Source: Tissierellia bacterium (lineage in GTDB: Bacteria; Bacillota; Clostridia; Tissierellales; Tepidimicrobiaceae). From it: a DNA stretch of 18,710 nucleotides. A program made the translations under genes and the position numbers. The notes below the pieces were generated by a model. It was not told the origin of the DNA. It was given only the letters and a program-made list of their open reading frames with translations, and did no database searches. Shown here one piece after another: positions 6,795-14,068 of this stretch; the stretch's first letter is position 1, and every line of letters starts with the position of its first letter. The stretch lies in the NCBI GenBank assembly GCA_012518745.1, contig JAAYRM010000122.1:1-18710 (forward strand), read 5' to 3'.

Positions 6795-8062
6795 CTGAAT
6801 AGATTCATCTTATATACGGATCGCCTTCTACGCCTACGCCGCAACCTTATAGTATATATTCTAGCTAGGACTAGAAGGACGATTAGGAGGGCAAATGCAT
6901 ACCTCTTTTTGGGCAGTTTATCCTCTATCTTGGCAGTTATCTTCTTATCGATATCCAATGTCGCTATGATATTGGATTCAGCTATCAATTCATCGCCCAT
7001 ATAGTATTCCACCTTGCCCAGGGTTTGGCCTTTCCTTATGGGGGCTTCTATGGATCGTTCGATGCTAATCGTTTCCTCTAGATCCTGAGGGTTGCTATCA
7101 TTAGAGACATATACCGATAGGTCTTCCTCTATGATCCCAGCAACTGTGGGGCTTGTCCCACCTAGCACCTCAATATCTCCCCCTATATCACCTTTAGTCG
7201 CCACCTGAATCCTATGAAAATCATTAAAACCGTGGTTGAGCAAGCGGTGGATATCCGCAAACACTTCCCTACCATCAGCCTTCAATACCACTGCAATTAG
7301 ATTTCGGCCATCCCTTGTGGCCGAAGCGACTAGGCAGTTTTGGGCCGCCTTGGTATATCCAGTTTTGATGCCCGTGGCACCCTCATACTTGATTGGAATC
7401 CGTTCGCCATCCACATCTATCAATCTATTGCTATATAGAAGCCTATTATTAGAACTCAGATACCTATCCTCGTCTTTGGCATTGGTCTTAGGTATCTCGT
7501 AATTATAGTTGGCCACTATCTCCCTGAATTTAGGATTTTGCATAGCATACTTAGAGATCAGGGCCAAATCATATGCAGTGGTTATATGCTCATCATGGGG
7601 TAGGCCATTTGGATTCACGAAATTGGTATCCAATGCCCCTATTTCTATGGCTTTTTGATTCATTAGTTTAGCAAATTCATCTATATCCCCCGAGATATGC
7701 TTTGCGATAGCTAATGCCGCATCATTAGCGGATTGAATCATCAATGCATATACGAGGTCCCTGAACTTTAGTTTTTCACCGGGCTCTAGTGCTATATGAC
7801 TCCCATCGGTAAGCTGAACTACCTCATCATCTATTATCACATCATCTTCCATATTACCCAACTCAATCGCTAGGATACCAGTCATTATCTTCGTGGTGCT
7901 CGCGGGGTAGGCTGCTTTGCGGGAATTCTTTTCGAACAGAACCTGTCCCGTATCTTCATCTATCAATATGGCAACCTCTCCAGAGAGATTCATTGGAGCA
8001 GCATAGGATATATTATATGTAACTAGCATTAGTAGTAAAATAATTGATACAATTCGTTTCAA
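6791..8062 (-). CDS. D-alanyl-D-alanine carboxypeptidase (PBP5/DacF type)
   Basis: Penicillin-binding serine peptidase that trims the terminal D-Ala of peptidoglycan stem peptides outside the membrane. A signal peptide covers about residues 1–22 (KRIVSIILLLMLV, then a likely cut near SYAAP). The three active-site motifs are intact: STTK (55–58, Ser55 nucleophile), SAN (111–113) and KTG (233–235). A PBP5-like C-terminal domain follows, then a hydrophobic anchor (about 389–406) and a strongly basic tail with seven consecutive arginines. The TTG at 8062 is preferred because GGAGGG lies 7 nt upstream and the signal peptide then starts normally; the frame continues seven codons further. The 423-residue size is usual. 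It resembles DacF, but paralogue identity is uncertain. Confidence 0.95.
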   Translation of the reverse strand: MKRIVSIILLLMLVTYNISYAAPMNLSGEVAILIDEDTGQVLFEKNSRKAAYPASTTKIMTGILAIELGNMEDDVIIDDEVVQLTDGSHIALEPGEKLKFRDLVYALMIQSANDAALAIAKHISGDIDEFAKLMNQKAIEIGALDTNFVNPNGLPHDEHITTAYDLALISKYAMQNPKFREIVANYNYEIPKTNAKDEDRYLSSNNRLLYSNRLIDVDGERIPIKYEGATGIKTGYTKAAQNCLVASATRDGRNLIAVVLKADGREVFADIHRLLNHGFNDFHRIQVATKGDIGGDIEVLGGTSPTVAGIIEEDLSVYVSNDSNPQDLEETISIERSIEAPIRKGQTLGKVEYYMGDELIAESNIIATLDIDKKITAKIEDKLPKKRYAFALLIVLLVLARIYTIRLRRRRRRRSVYKMNLFR

Positions 8063-8098
8063 ATAGAGTCCCTCCATATCCAAAGTTATTTATATTAA

Positions 8099-8127
8099 AT
8101 TATATCAAAAATATGATGGATTTTTAA
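8099..8127 (-). promoter_or_regulatory. Promoter of the carboxypeptidase gene
   Basis: On the minus strand, TTAAAA (8127–8122), a 17-nt spacer and TATAAT (8104–8099), with an upstream TG giving TGATATAAT (extended -10). It lies about 40 nt before the TTG start. The -35 matches only 4 of 6 positions; the -10 is perfect. Confidence 0.65.
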
Positions 8128-8218
8128 TAGAAAAGATATATTTTTGTCCAAAAAGAAGGATTTTGAAATTTAATATAGAATATTGATTAGGAATGATCTT
8201 CTAAAGGAGTGGTGTGAA

Positions 8219-8833
8219 ATGAGTTTTTTCACTAGGAGGGATCAGCTTATAATATTAGCCCTAGTGCTCATAATAGGCATAATATCCATGTTTAGGTTCT
8301 TCAATAGGAGGAATATAGATGCAGATAATATACTATCAAATATGGAGACGAATATGGATATAGAACCGGATGAGGAGGAAGAACGGGAAGAAGGACCTAT
8401 AATGATCCATATCAGTGGACAGGTGAACAATCCCGGCCTGGTGGAGTTGGAAATGGGGGCCCGGGTAATAGATGCGGTAAATTTGGCCGGAGGATTGAAA
8501 AGGGAGGCCGATTTAGATAGAATGAATTTAGCCAAGAAATTGATAGATGAGGAGAAGATCTACATACCCGCAATAGGGGAGGAGGAGATTCCCATCGCAG
8601 CCGAAACCCTCATGGGATCTCAAGGCTTGGAAGCCTCCAACCCAAAGATCAATATAAATATCGCCACAAAAGAGGAATTGATGACATTACCGGGTATAGG
8701 AGAGGTAACGGCTGGAAAGATTCTAGACTATAGAGAGGGGAGTCCGTTTAAGATTATCGATGATATAAAAAATGTATCAGGTATAGGCGAAAAGAAATTC
8801 GAGGCTATTATGGAATTGATTACGGTAAGATGA
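8219..8833 (+). CDS. comEA: ComEA-like helix-hairpin-helix DNA-binding protein
   Basis: Membrane-anchored DNA receptor of the competence type. The 204 residues show an N-terminal helix (about 9–26), an acidic linker rich in Glu (about 44–60), a SLBB domain (about 60–110, IHISGQVNNPGLVELEMGAR) and a C-terminal double helix-hairpin-helix (about 138–204, ATKEELMTLPGIGEVTAGKI and VSGIGEKKFEAI). This is the usual Gram-positive ComEA order. The ATG at 8219 follows AAAGGAG; the frame opens 12 codons earlier without a good ribosome-binding site. The next gene is selD, 12 nt away, not comEC, so a role in DNA uptake is inferred only from domain content. It is divergent from the carboxypeptidase gene; I see no clear promoter for it in the AT-rich gap. 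Confidence 0.9.
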   Translation: MSFFTRRDQLIILALVLIIGIISMFRFFNRRNIDADNILSNMETNMDIEPDEEEEREEGPIMIHISGQVNNPGLVELEMGARVIDAVNLAGGLKREADLDRMNLAKKLIDEEKIYIPAIGEEEIPIAAETLMGSQGLEASNPKININIATKEELMTLPGIGEVTAGKILDYREGSPFKIIDDIKNVSGIGEKKFEAIMELITVR

Positions 8834-8845
8834 GGAGTGATATAG

Positions 8846-9877
8846 ATGGATATTAAGCTGACCCAATTGACCAAGAGCTCCGGCTGAGCGGCCAAAATCG
8901 GTCCCGATATATTGGCGCAGGTTTTGCGTCAACTACCAGAAACAAGAGATGACAGATTGATAGTGGGTTTAAATACCTCGGATGATGCCGCGGTATATAG
9001 GATAGATGAGAACCTAGCCCTTATACAGACCCTCGATTTCTTCACCCCAATAGTAGATGATCCGTATGCATTTGGGCAGATAGCTGCTGCCAATTCCCTG
9101 AGCGATGTATATGCCATGGGGGGAGAGCCTAGGCTAGCTATGAATATAGTCTGCTTTCCCGATTGCTTGGATCCCGATATCCTAGTGGAGATATTGAAGG
9201 GAGGGCATGATAAGGTGGAGGAGGCGGGGGCCTTGCTAGTAGGCGGTCATACCGTAGAGGATGATGAGCCCAAGTATGGGCTATCCGTATCGGGCTTCGT
9301 GGATGCAGACAAGGTCCTGACCAATACCGGGGCGAGGCCCGGGGATCTACTCATATTGACCAAGCCATTGGGCCTAGGGATAATAAATACGGCTATAAAA
9401 GGCGGACTAGCTGATGAGGCCTCCTATGATGAGGCGGTTAGGGTCATGAGCACGTTGAATCGTTATGCCAAGGAAGCCATGGATAAGGTGGATATAAATG
9501 GAGTTACGGATATAACTGGCTTCGGCTTATTGGGTCATGCCCTAGAGATGGCGGAGGGCAGTGATGTAAGCATGAGGATAGATCATGAGAGGATTCCATT
9601 GATTAAAAATGCATTGGAGTATGCGAATATGGGCCTGATTCCTGCGGGGGCCTATACTAATAGCAAGTATATAGGCGATAGGGTACAGTTTAGACCTGAG
9701 GTATTACAGGCTATGAAGGATATATTATTCGATCCCCAGACATCTGGAGGGTTGTTGATCTCGGTTTCGAAAGAGAATGCGGATATGCTCCTTGAAGAAC
9801 TGAAGGGCACTCCAACCACATATGCCATTATAGGCGAGGTAGTGGATAGGGGGGAACATCGAATAATCGTAGAATAA
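8846..9877 (+). CDS. selD: Selenide, water dikinase SelD, selenocysteine-containing
   Basis: Makes selenophosphate, the selenium donor for Sec-tRNA synthesis, from selenide and ATP. Translation from the ATG at 8846 (GAGGAG ribosome-binding site at 8832–8837) meets an in-frame TGA at 8885–8887 and then continues in the same frame to 9877: 343 residues, the normal family length. The N-terminus reads TKSSGUAAKIGPD, where U14 occupies the place of the catalytic Cys17 of E. coli SelD and Lys17 that of the essential Lys20. Downstream are the ATP-grasping AIR-synthase-like motifs (GLNTSDDAAVY, TLDFFTPIVDDPYAFG, ANSLSDVYAMGG, GGHTVEDDEPKYG, DITGFGLLGH, DPQTSGG). A SECIS-like hairpin follows the TGA. 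selA and selB follow in the same operon. A gene caller that stops at TGA would report a protein starting near 8912 and lose the active site. Confidence 0.96.
8885..8916 (+). promoter_or_regulatory. Sec UGA codon and bacterial SECIS-like hairpin in selD
   Basis: The TGA at 8885–8887 is followed by a hairpin: outer stem GCCAA (8891–8895) with TTGGC (8912–8916), an asymmetric internal loop (A8896 against 8909–8911), inner stem ATCG (8897–8900) with CGAT (8905–8908), and apical loop GTCC. The G-G-U at the stem-loop junction resembles the GGU of the E. coli fdhF SECIS that SelB contacts. The inner stem begins 9 nt after the TGA, within the range expected for bacterial SECIS elements. The fold was made by eye, not computed. 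Confidence 0.8.
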
Positions 9878-9892
9878 TATTGAGGTGAGGAC

Positions 9893-11323
9893 ATGATAGA
9901 TGACAGAAACCCATATAGATTGCTTCCCAAGGTGGATGAGCTATTGGAGGATGAGAAGATAGGGGAGCTATTGGATTCTACCCCCAGGAGGATAGTGGTG
10001 GAATCCATAAGGGAGGAATTGGATATATTGAGGGGGGATATAAAGGCCCTATCCCTGAATGAAGAGCAGATATTGGATAGAAAATACGGCCTCGTGAAGT
10101 CGATAATAGATAGAACCCATAGGAAGCATGCCCCTAAACTCAGGAGGGTCGTCAATGCCACTGGGACCGTAATCCATACCAATATAGGACGTTCGCTAAT
10201 AGGAGAAAGGGTTATGGATAATATCCGGGATATATCCATGAATTATTCCAATCTAGAATATGATTTGGATATGGGAACTAGGGGTTCTAGATATAGCCAT
10301 CTGGAGGATATATTGGTGGAGATAACCGGGGGGGAAGCCGCAATGGTGGTGAATAACAATGCGGCAGCGGTAATGTTGGTATTGAGCACATTGGCTAGGG
10401 ATATGGAAGTTATAGTCTCTAGGGGGGAGCTGATTGAGATAGGAGGTTCCTTTAGAGTCCCGGATGTGATGGAACAAAGTGGAGCTCGCCTAGTGGCGGT
10501 CGGAACCACCAATAAGACCCATCTAGAGGATTTCCAGAGGGCTATTACCGAGGAAACAAGGGCTCTATTGAAGGTCCATACCAGCAATTATAGGATATTG
10601 GGGTTCACCTCCGCGGTATCGGCAGGGGAGCTATCCCAGTTGAGTCGGGAATATGGCATACCATTGATAGAGGACCTTGGAAGTGGGGTGTTGATAGACC
10701 TATCCAAATATGGATTGGAATATGAGCCCACGGTACAGGATTCCATAGATAGCGGAGTGGATATAGTGACCTTCAGCGGTGATAAACTGCTAGGAGGACC
10801 CCAGGCAGGTATAATAGTCGGCAAGAGGAAATATATAGAGGATATGAAGAAGAATCCATTGACTAGGGCATTTAGGGTAGACAAATTCACCATATCGGCA
10901 TTGGAGGCGACACTGAGGCTATACCTAGATGAGCCAACTGCCATAGAGGAGATACCCACCCTTAAGATGCTGGCCATGAATATGGATGAGATAGGGGAAA
11001 AGGCCCAGAAACTATATGATATACTCATCGATGGCGTAGGTGACCGAGGGTTGAACCTCGATATGGTAGAGGATTATTCTCAGGTTGGAGGCGGTTCCTT
11101 GCCGCTTGAAAAGTTGCCTACTAAATGTATAAGGATATCGTCGGATAGCATCAGCATATCGGAATTGGAGAAGGGCCTCAGGCAGGCGGAGATACCTATA
11201 ATAGCCCGGGTATATAGGGATGAGCTATATATGGATCTGAGGACCATTATGGAAGGGGAATATGAGATAATAATGAAGGGATTGCAATATAGCCTTAGTA
11301 AAATAGGAGGAGCTATTCTATGA
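9893..11323 (+). CDS. selA: L-seryl-tRNA(Sec) selenium transferase SelA
   Basis: PLP enzyme that converts Ser-tRNA(Sec) to Sec-tRNA(Sec) with selenophosphate, working as a large ring oligomer in the cytosol. The 476 residues match the family: N-terminal tRNA-binding region (about 1–65), NATGTVIHTNIGRSL (88–102), the GSRYSHLEDIL segment, SRGELIEIGGSFRVPDV (176–192), EDLGSG (260–265) and the PLP lysine Lys298 in TFSGDKLLGGPQAG. The ATG follows GAGGTGAGG, 15 nt after selD. The stop overlaps the selB start (ATGA), indicating translational coupling. No missing motifs. Confidence 0.98.
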   Translation: MIDDRNPYRLLPKVDELLEDEKIGELLDSTPRRIVVESIREELDILRGDIKALSLNEEQILDRKYGLVKSIIDRTHRKHAPKLRRVVNATGTVIHTNIGRSLIGERVMDNIRDISMNYSNLEYDLDMGTRGSRYSHLEDILVEITGGEAAMVVNNNAAAVMLVLSTLARDMEVIVSRGELIEIGGSFRVPDVMEQSGARLVAVGTTNKTHLEDFQRAITEETRALLKVHTSNYRILGFTSAVSAGELSQLSREYGIPLIEDLGSGVLIDLSKYGLEYEPTVQDSIDSGVDIVTFSGDKLLGGPQAGIIVGKRKYIEDMKKNPLTRAFRVDKFTISALEATLRLYLDEPTAIEEIPTLKMLAMNMDEIGEKAQKLYDILIDGVGDRGLNLDMVEDYSQVGGGSLPLEKLPTKCIRISSDSISISELEKGLRQAEIPIIARVYRDELYMDLRTIMEGEYEIIMKGLQYSLSKIGGAIL

Positions 11324-13236
11324 AGCATATAATAATAGGGACTGCTGGTCATATAGATCATGGAAAGACTACGCTCATCGAGGCTATGACCGGGAGGAGC
11401 ACCGATAGGTTGGATGAGGAAAAGGAGAGGGGAATCTCCATAGAATTGGGATTTACCTACTTTGACCTGCCTAGCGGTAGAAGGGCAGGCATAGTGGATG
11501 TACCCGGACATGAAAGGTTCGTAAAGAATATGTTGGCGGGTGTGATGGGCATGGATATAGTGATGCTCGTAATAGCTGCAGACGAAGGGGTTATGCCTCA
11601 GACCAAGGAGCATCTAGCCATATTGAATATGCTAGGAATTGAAAAGGGATTCATAGTGCTCACCAAATCCGATCTGGTGGAAGAGGAATGGTTGGAATTG
11701 GTTCAGGAGGATATTCAGGAACATATGCAGGGAACTTTTTTGGAGAACTCACCAATCCTACCGGTATCATCGACCAAAGGAACTGGCATAGCCGGGGTAG
11801 TGGAACTTATAGATAGATTGGCTCCGGAAGTCGATGATAGGGAGACCGATGATATGCCCAGACTTCCGGTCGATAGGGTGTTTTCCATCACCGGGTTTGG
11901 TACCATAGTCACTGGGACCCTTCTATCGGGGACATTCTCCCAAGGGGACGAGGTGGAGATATTTCCCAAGGGTAGCCTGGGAAGGATTAGATCCCTACAG
12001 GTTCATGATGAGAGCACGGAGATCGCCTATGCGGGCCAGAGGGTAGCCATAAACATTGCGGGTTTAAAGAAAGACGATATAGATAGGGGAGATGTAGTAG
12101 CCCCACCGCATTCCATGAAGAAGACCTTGATGCTGGATGTAAGGCTTAGGTTGATAGAGGATCTGGATAGGGCAATAGAGAATAGGACTCGATTGAGGGT
12201 GTATATAGGTTCTGCAGAGGTGCTCGGCAGGATAGTCATACTGGATAAGGAGGTACTAAATCCAGGGGAGGAGGCCTTCGCCCAGTTGAGGTTGGAGGAA
12301 GAGGTAGTGGCCAAGAGAGGGGATAAATTTATAGTGAGGTTCTATTCCCCCATGTTTACCATAGGCGGGGGGGATATATTGGAACCTAATCCGACTAAGA
12401 AGAGGCGATTCGACTCCAAGGCCATAGAGGAACTTAGAATAAAGGCGGAAGGACGCCCCATAGATATAATAGAGAGGACAGTATTGGATAGTAGCAAGGA
12501 TTTTCCCAATATAAGGGAGATATCCAAATCTACAGCTATGTTGGAGGAGAATGTACGCAAGGAGATCGAAAACCTAGCAGCCCAGGATAAATTGATATCA
12601 TTTAGGTTGACCAAGGATATATATGTAATACATATGAACTGTTTCGAGGAGTTGAGGGAATCCATACTCGGGGAATTGGATAGATTCCATGATAGATATC
12701 CGTTGAGGATGGGGATGGCCAAGGAGGAGATCCGGAGCAAATTTTTAGGAAGGGCCAATCCGGGTGTGGGAGATAGGTTCCTAGATATATTGATAGAGCA
12801 GGGCGCCATAGAACAGCAGATGGAAAATATAGTCCTCAAGGGCTTTCAAATAGAATATAATGAATTACAGGACGATATAAGGGATGCTATACTTCGGATA
12901 TATATGGACAGCGCATATATGCCCCCAAGGATGGAGGAACTATTGCAGATGCTAGAATATGGCGAGCAGGATATCCACGAGGTCTTTAATGCCCTGATCA
13001 ATAGCGGAGATATAATAAAGCTCAACGAGGAGCTATATCTCCATATAGATCATTATCATAGGGCATTGGAGGCGTTAAAGGAATACATTTCTGAAAATAA
13101 ATCCATTGCAATTGGAGAGTATAGAGATTTACTGGACACCAATAGGAAGATGGCATTAGGCTTATTGGAACATTTTGATAACCTTAAGATAACCGTAAGG
13201 GACGGGAATGGTAGAAAATTGGTAAGGGATGGATAA
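11320..13236 (+). CDS. selB: Selenocysteine-specific elongation factor SelB
   Basis: EF-Tu-like GTPase that carries Sec-tRNA(Sec) to the ribosome at a UGA followed by a SECIS hairpin. The 638 residues contain the G domain with GTAGHIDHGKTT (7–18), DVPGHE (60–65) and TKSD (115–118), then β-barrel domains (about 175–375; VFSITGFGTIVTGTLLSG at the beginning) and a C-terminal set of winged helices (about 420–638) that in known SelB proteins bind the SECIS loop. It overlaps selA by 4 nt. The G4 motif reads TKSD rather than NKxD, as is usual for SelB. Presence of full-length winged helices supports real recoding, consistent with the selD UGA. Confidence 0.98.
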   Translation: MKHIIIGTAGHIDHGKTTLIEAMTGRSTDRLDEEKERGISIELGFTYFDLPSGRRAGIVDVPGHERFVKNMLAGVMGMDIVMLVIAADEGVMPQTKEHLAILNMLGIEKGFIVLTKSDLVEEEWLELVQEDIQEHMQGTFLENSPILPVSSTKGTGIAGVVELIDRLAPEVDDRETDDMPRLPVDRVFSITGFGTIVTGTLLSGTFSQGDEVEIFPKGSLGRIRSLQVHDESTEIAYAGQRVAINIAGLKKDDIDRGDVVAPPHSMKKTLMLDVRLRLIEDLDRAIENRTRLRVYIGSAEVLGRIVILDKEVLNPGEEAFAQLRLEEEVVAKRGDKFIVRFYSPMFTIGGGDILEPNPTKKRRFDSKAIEELRIKAEGRPIDIIERTVLDSSKDFPNIREISKSTAMLEENVRKEIENLAAQDKLISFRLTKDIYVIHMNCFEELRESILGELDRFHDRYPLRMGMAKEEIRSKFLGRANPGVGDRFLDILIEQGAIEQQMENIVLKGFQIEYNELQDDIRDAILRIYMDSAYMPPRMEELLQMLEYGEQDIHEVFNALINSGDIIKLNEELYLHIDHYHRALEALKEYISENKSIAIGEYRDLLDTNRKMALGLLEHFDNLKITVRDGNGRKLVRDG

Positions 13237-13268
13237 TATAATCCCTACAGGATTTGAGGAGAGGCATT

Positions 13269-13988
13269 ATGGATATTGGAATATTGATAGTCAATAGGGA
13301 TGAATCCCTTAGGAAAGGATTGGTACACAGTCTGAAACAGGATGGATACCATGTAGATTCCGCATCTACATTGGAGGGATGTAAGGATAGGCTTGAAGAG
13401 GGCGATTATGAACTGATCATATTGGATATATTGCTTCCCGATGGCTATGGATTATCCACCTGTGAGATTATAAGGGAGTATTCACAATCTCCGATGATAA
13501 TATTGACGGAGAAGGATGAGGTAATCAGTAAGATCTTGGCATTTGAATACGGGGCAGATGATTATATAACCATCCCCTTCAATATATTGGAGCTAAAGGC
13601 TAGGATCAGGGCCATACTCAGAAGGACCTATACGAAGGTGACCCAAGCAGGGGATCAGGCCATAACCATAGATGATTTCACGATCAATCCATTGGGCAGG
13701 GGCGTGATTCTAAATGGGGAGCGGATAGATCTGACTGGCAGGGAATTCGATCTATTCTATCTGCTGATAACCAATCCCGAAAAGGTATTCACGAGGGAGG
13801 AGCTCCTAGAGAGTCTATGGGGTTATGAATACTTTGGTGATCTGAGGACAGTAGATGTACATGTAAGGAGATTAAGGGAGAAGATAGGGGATGAGCCCAA
13901 AAAATCCCGATATATCCATACCAAATGGGGGGTAGGGTACTATTTTAAGGGCAACGAGGATGAGGAATTGGATGTTATAACCAATTAA
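13269..13988 (+). CDS. OmpR/PhoB-family response regulator with degenerate receiver
   Basis: A 239-residue protein with an N-terminal receiver (about 1–118) and a C-terminal winged-helix DNA-binding domain (about 140–234, GREFDLFYLLITN, RTVDVHVRRLREKIG, WGVGYYF). The phosphoacceptor-type Asp53 (IILDILLPDGYG) and Thr80 are present, but the acidic pair after β1 is replaced (ILIVNRDES: Asn9, Arg10) and the conserved Lys is Ile102 (DDYITIPF instead of DDYITKPF). Metal-dependent phosphorylation may therefore be altered or absent. No histidine kinase gene is adjacent. The ATG at 13269 is chosen over the upstream in-frame TTG because GAGGAGAGG sits just ahead of the ATG. It starts 32 nt after selB and may be co-transcribed with it. 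Targets are unknown. Confidence 0.92.
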   Translation: MDIGILIVNRDESLRKGLVHSLKQDGYHVDSASTLEGCKDRLEEGDYELIILDILLPDGYGLSTCEIIREYSQSPMIILTEKDEVISKILAFEYGADDYITIPFNILELKARIRAILRRTYTKVTQAGDQAITIDDFTINPLGRGVILNGERIDLTGREFDLFYLLITNPEKVFTREELLESLWGYEYFGDLRTVDVHVRRLREKIGDEPKKSRYIHTKWGVGYYFKGNEDEELDVITN

Positions 13989-14003
13989 TATGGATGTCTA
14001 TAT

Positions 14004-14029
14004 AATTGCCCGCTCCTGAGCGGGTAATT
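14004..14029. terminator. Hairpin between the response regulator and radical SAM genes
   Basis: AATTGCCCGCTC (14004–14015) is complementary to GAGCGGGTAATT (14018–14029) with one G·T pair and a loop of about 4 nt. It lies 15 nt after the response-regulator stop. The following bases (GTATCTTAT) are only moderately T-rich, so this may be a weak terminator, an attenuator or an operator-like palindrome. Confidence 0.55.
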
Positions 14030-14068
14030 GTATCTTATCGATATATAGAATGGAGGAACAATATCGAG

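Noticed and set aside
8846..8911. Reading selD as a frameshifted or nonsense pseudogene because of the TGA.
   Set aside because: The TGA is at the known Cys/Sec catalytic position, the frame is intact on both sides, a SECIS-like hairpin follows and selA/selB are adjacent.
9652..10239. A long minus-strand open frame of 195 codons across the end of selD and the start of selA.
   Set aside because: It lies opposite two well-supported genes, has no ribosome-binding site or recognisable domain and is a by-product of the codon bias.
12342..12839. A minus-strand open frame of 165 codons opposite selB (and a similar one at 11080–11613).
   Set aside because: Composition is Ser/Ile/Leu-rich antisense of the ATA/AGG/GAT codons, with no homology features; selB explains the region.
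14006..14068. An upstream TTG start for the radical SAM protein.
   Set aside because: It would begin inside the 14004–14029 hairpin and lacks a ribosome-binding site; GGAGG precedes the ATG at 14069.
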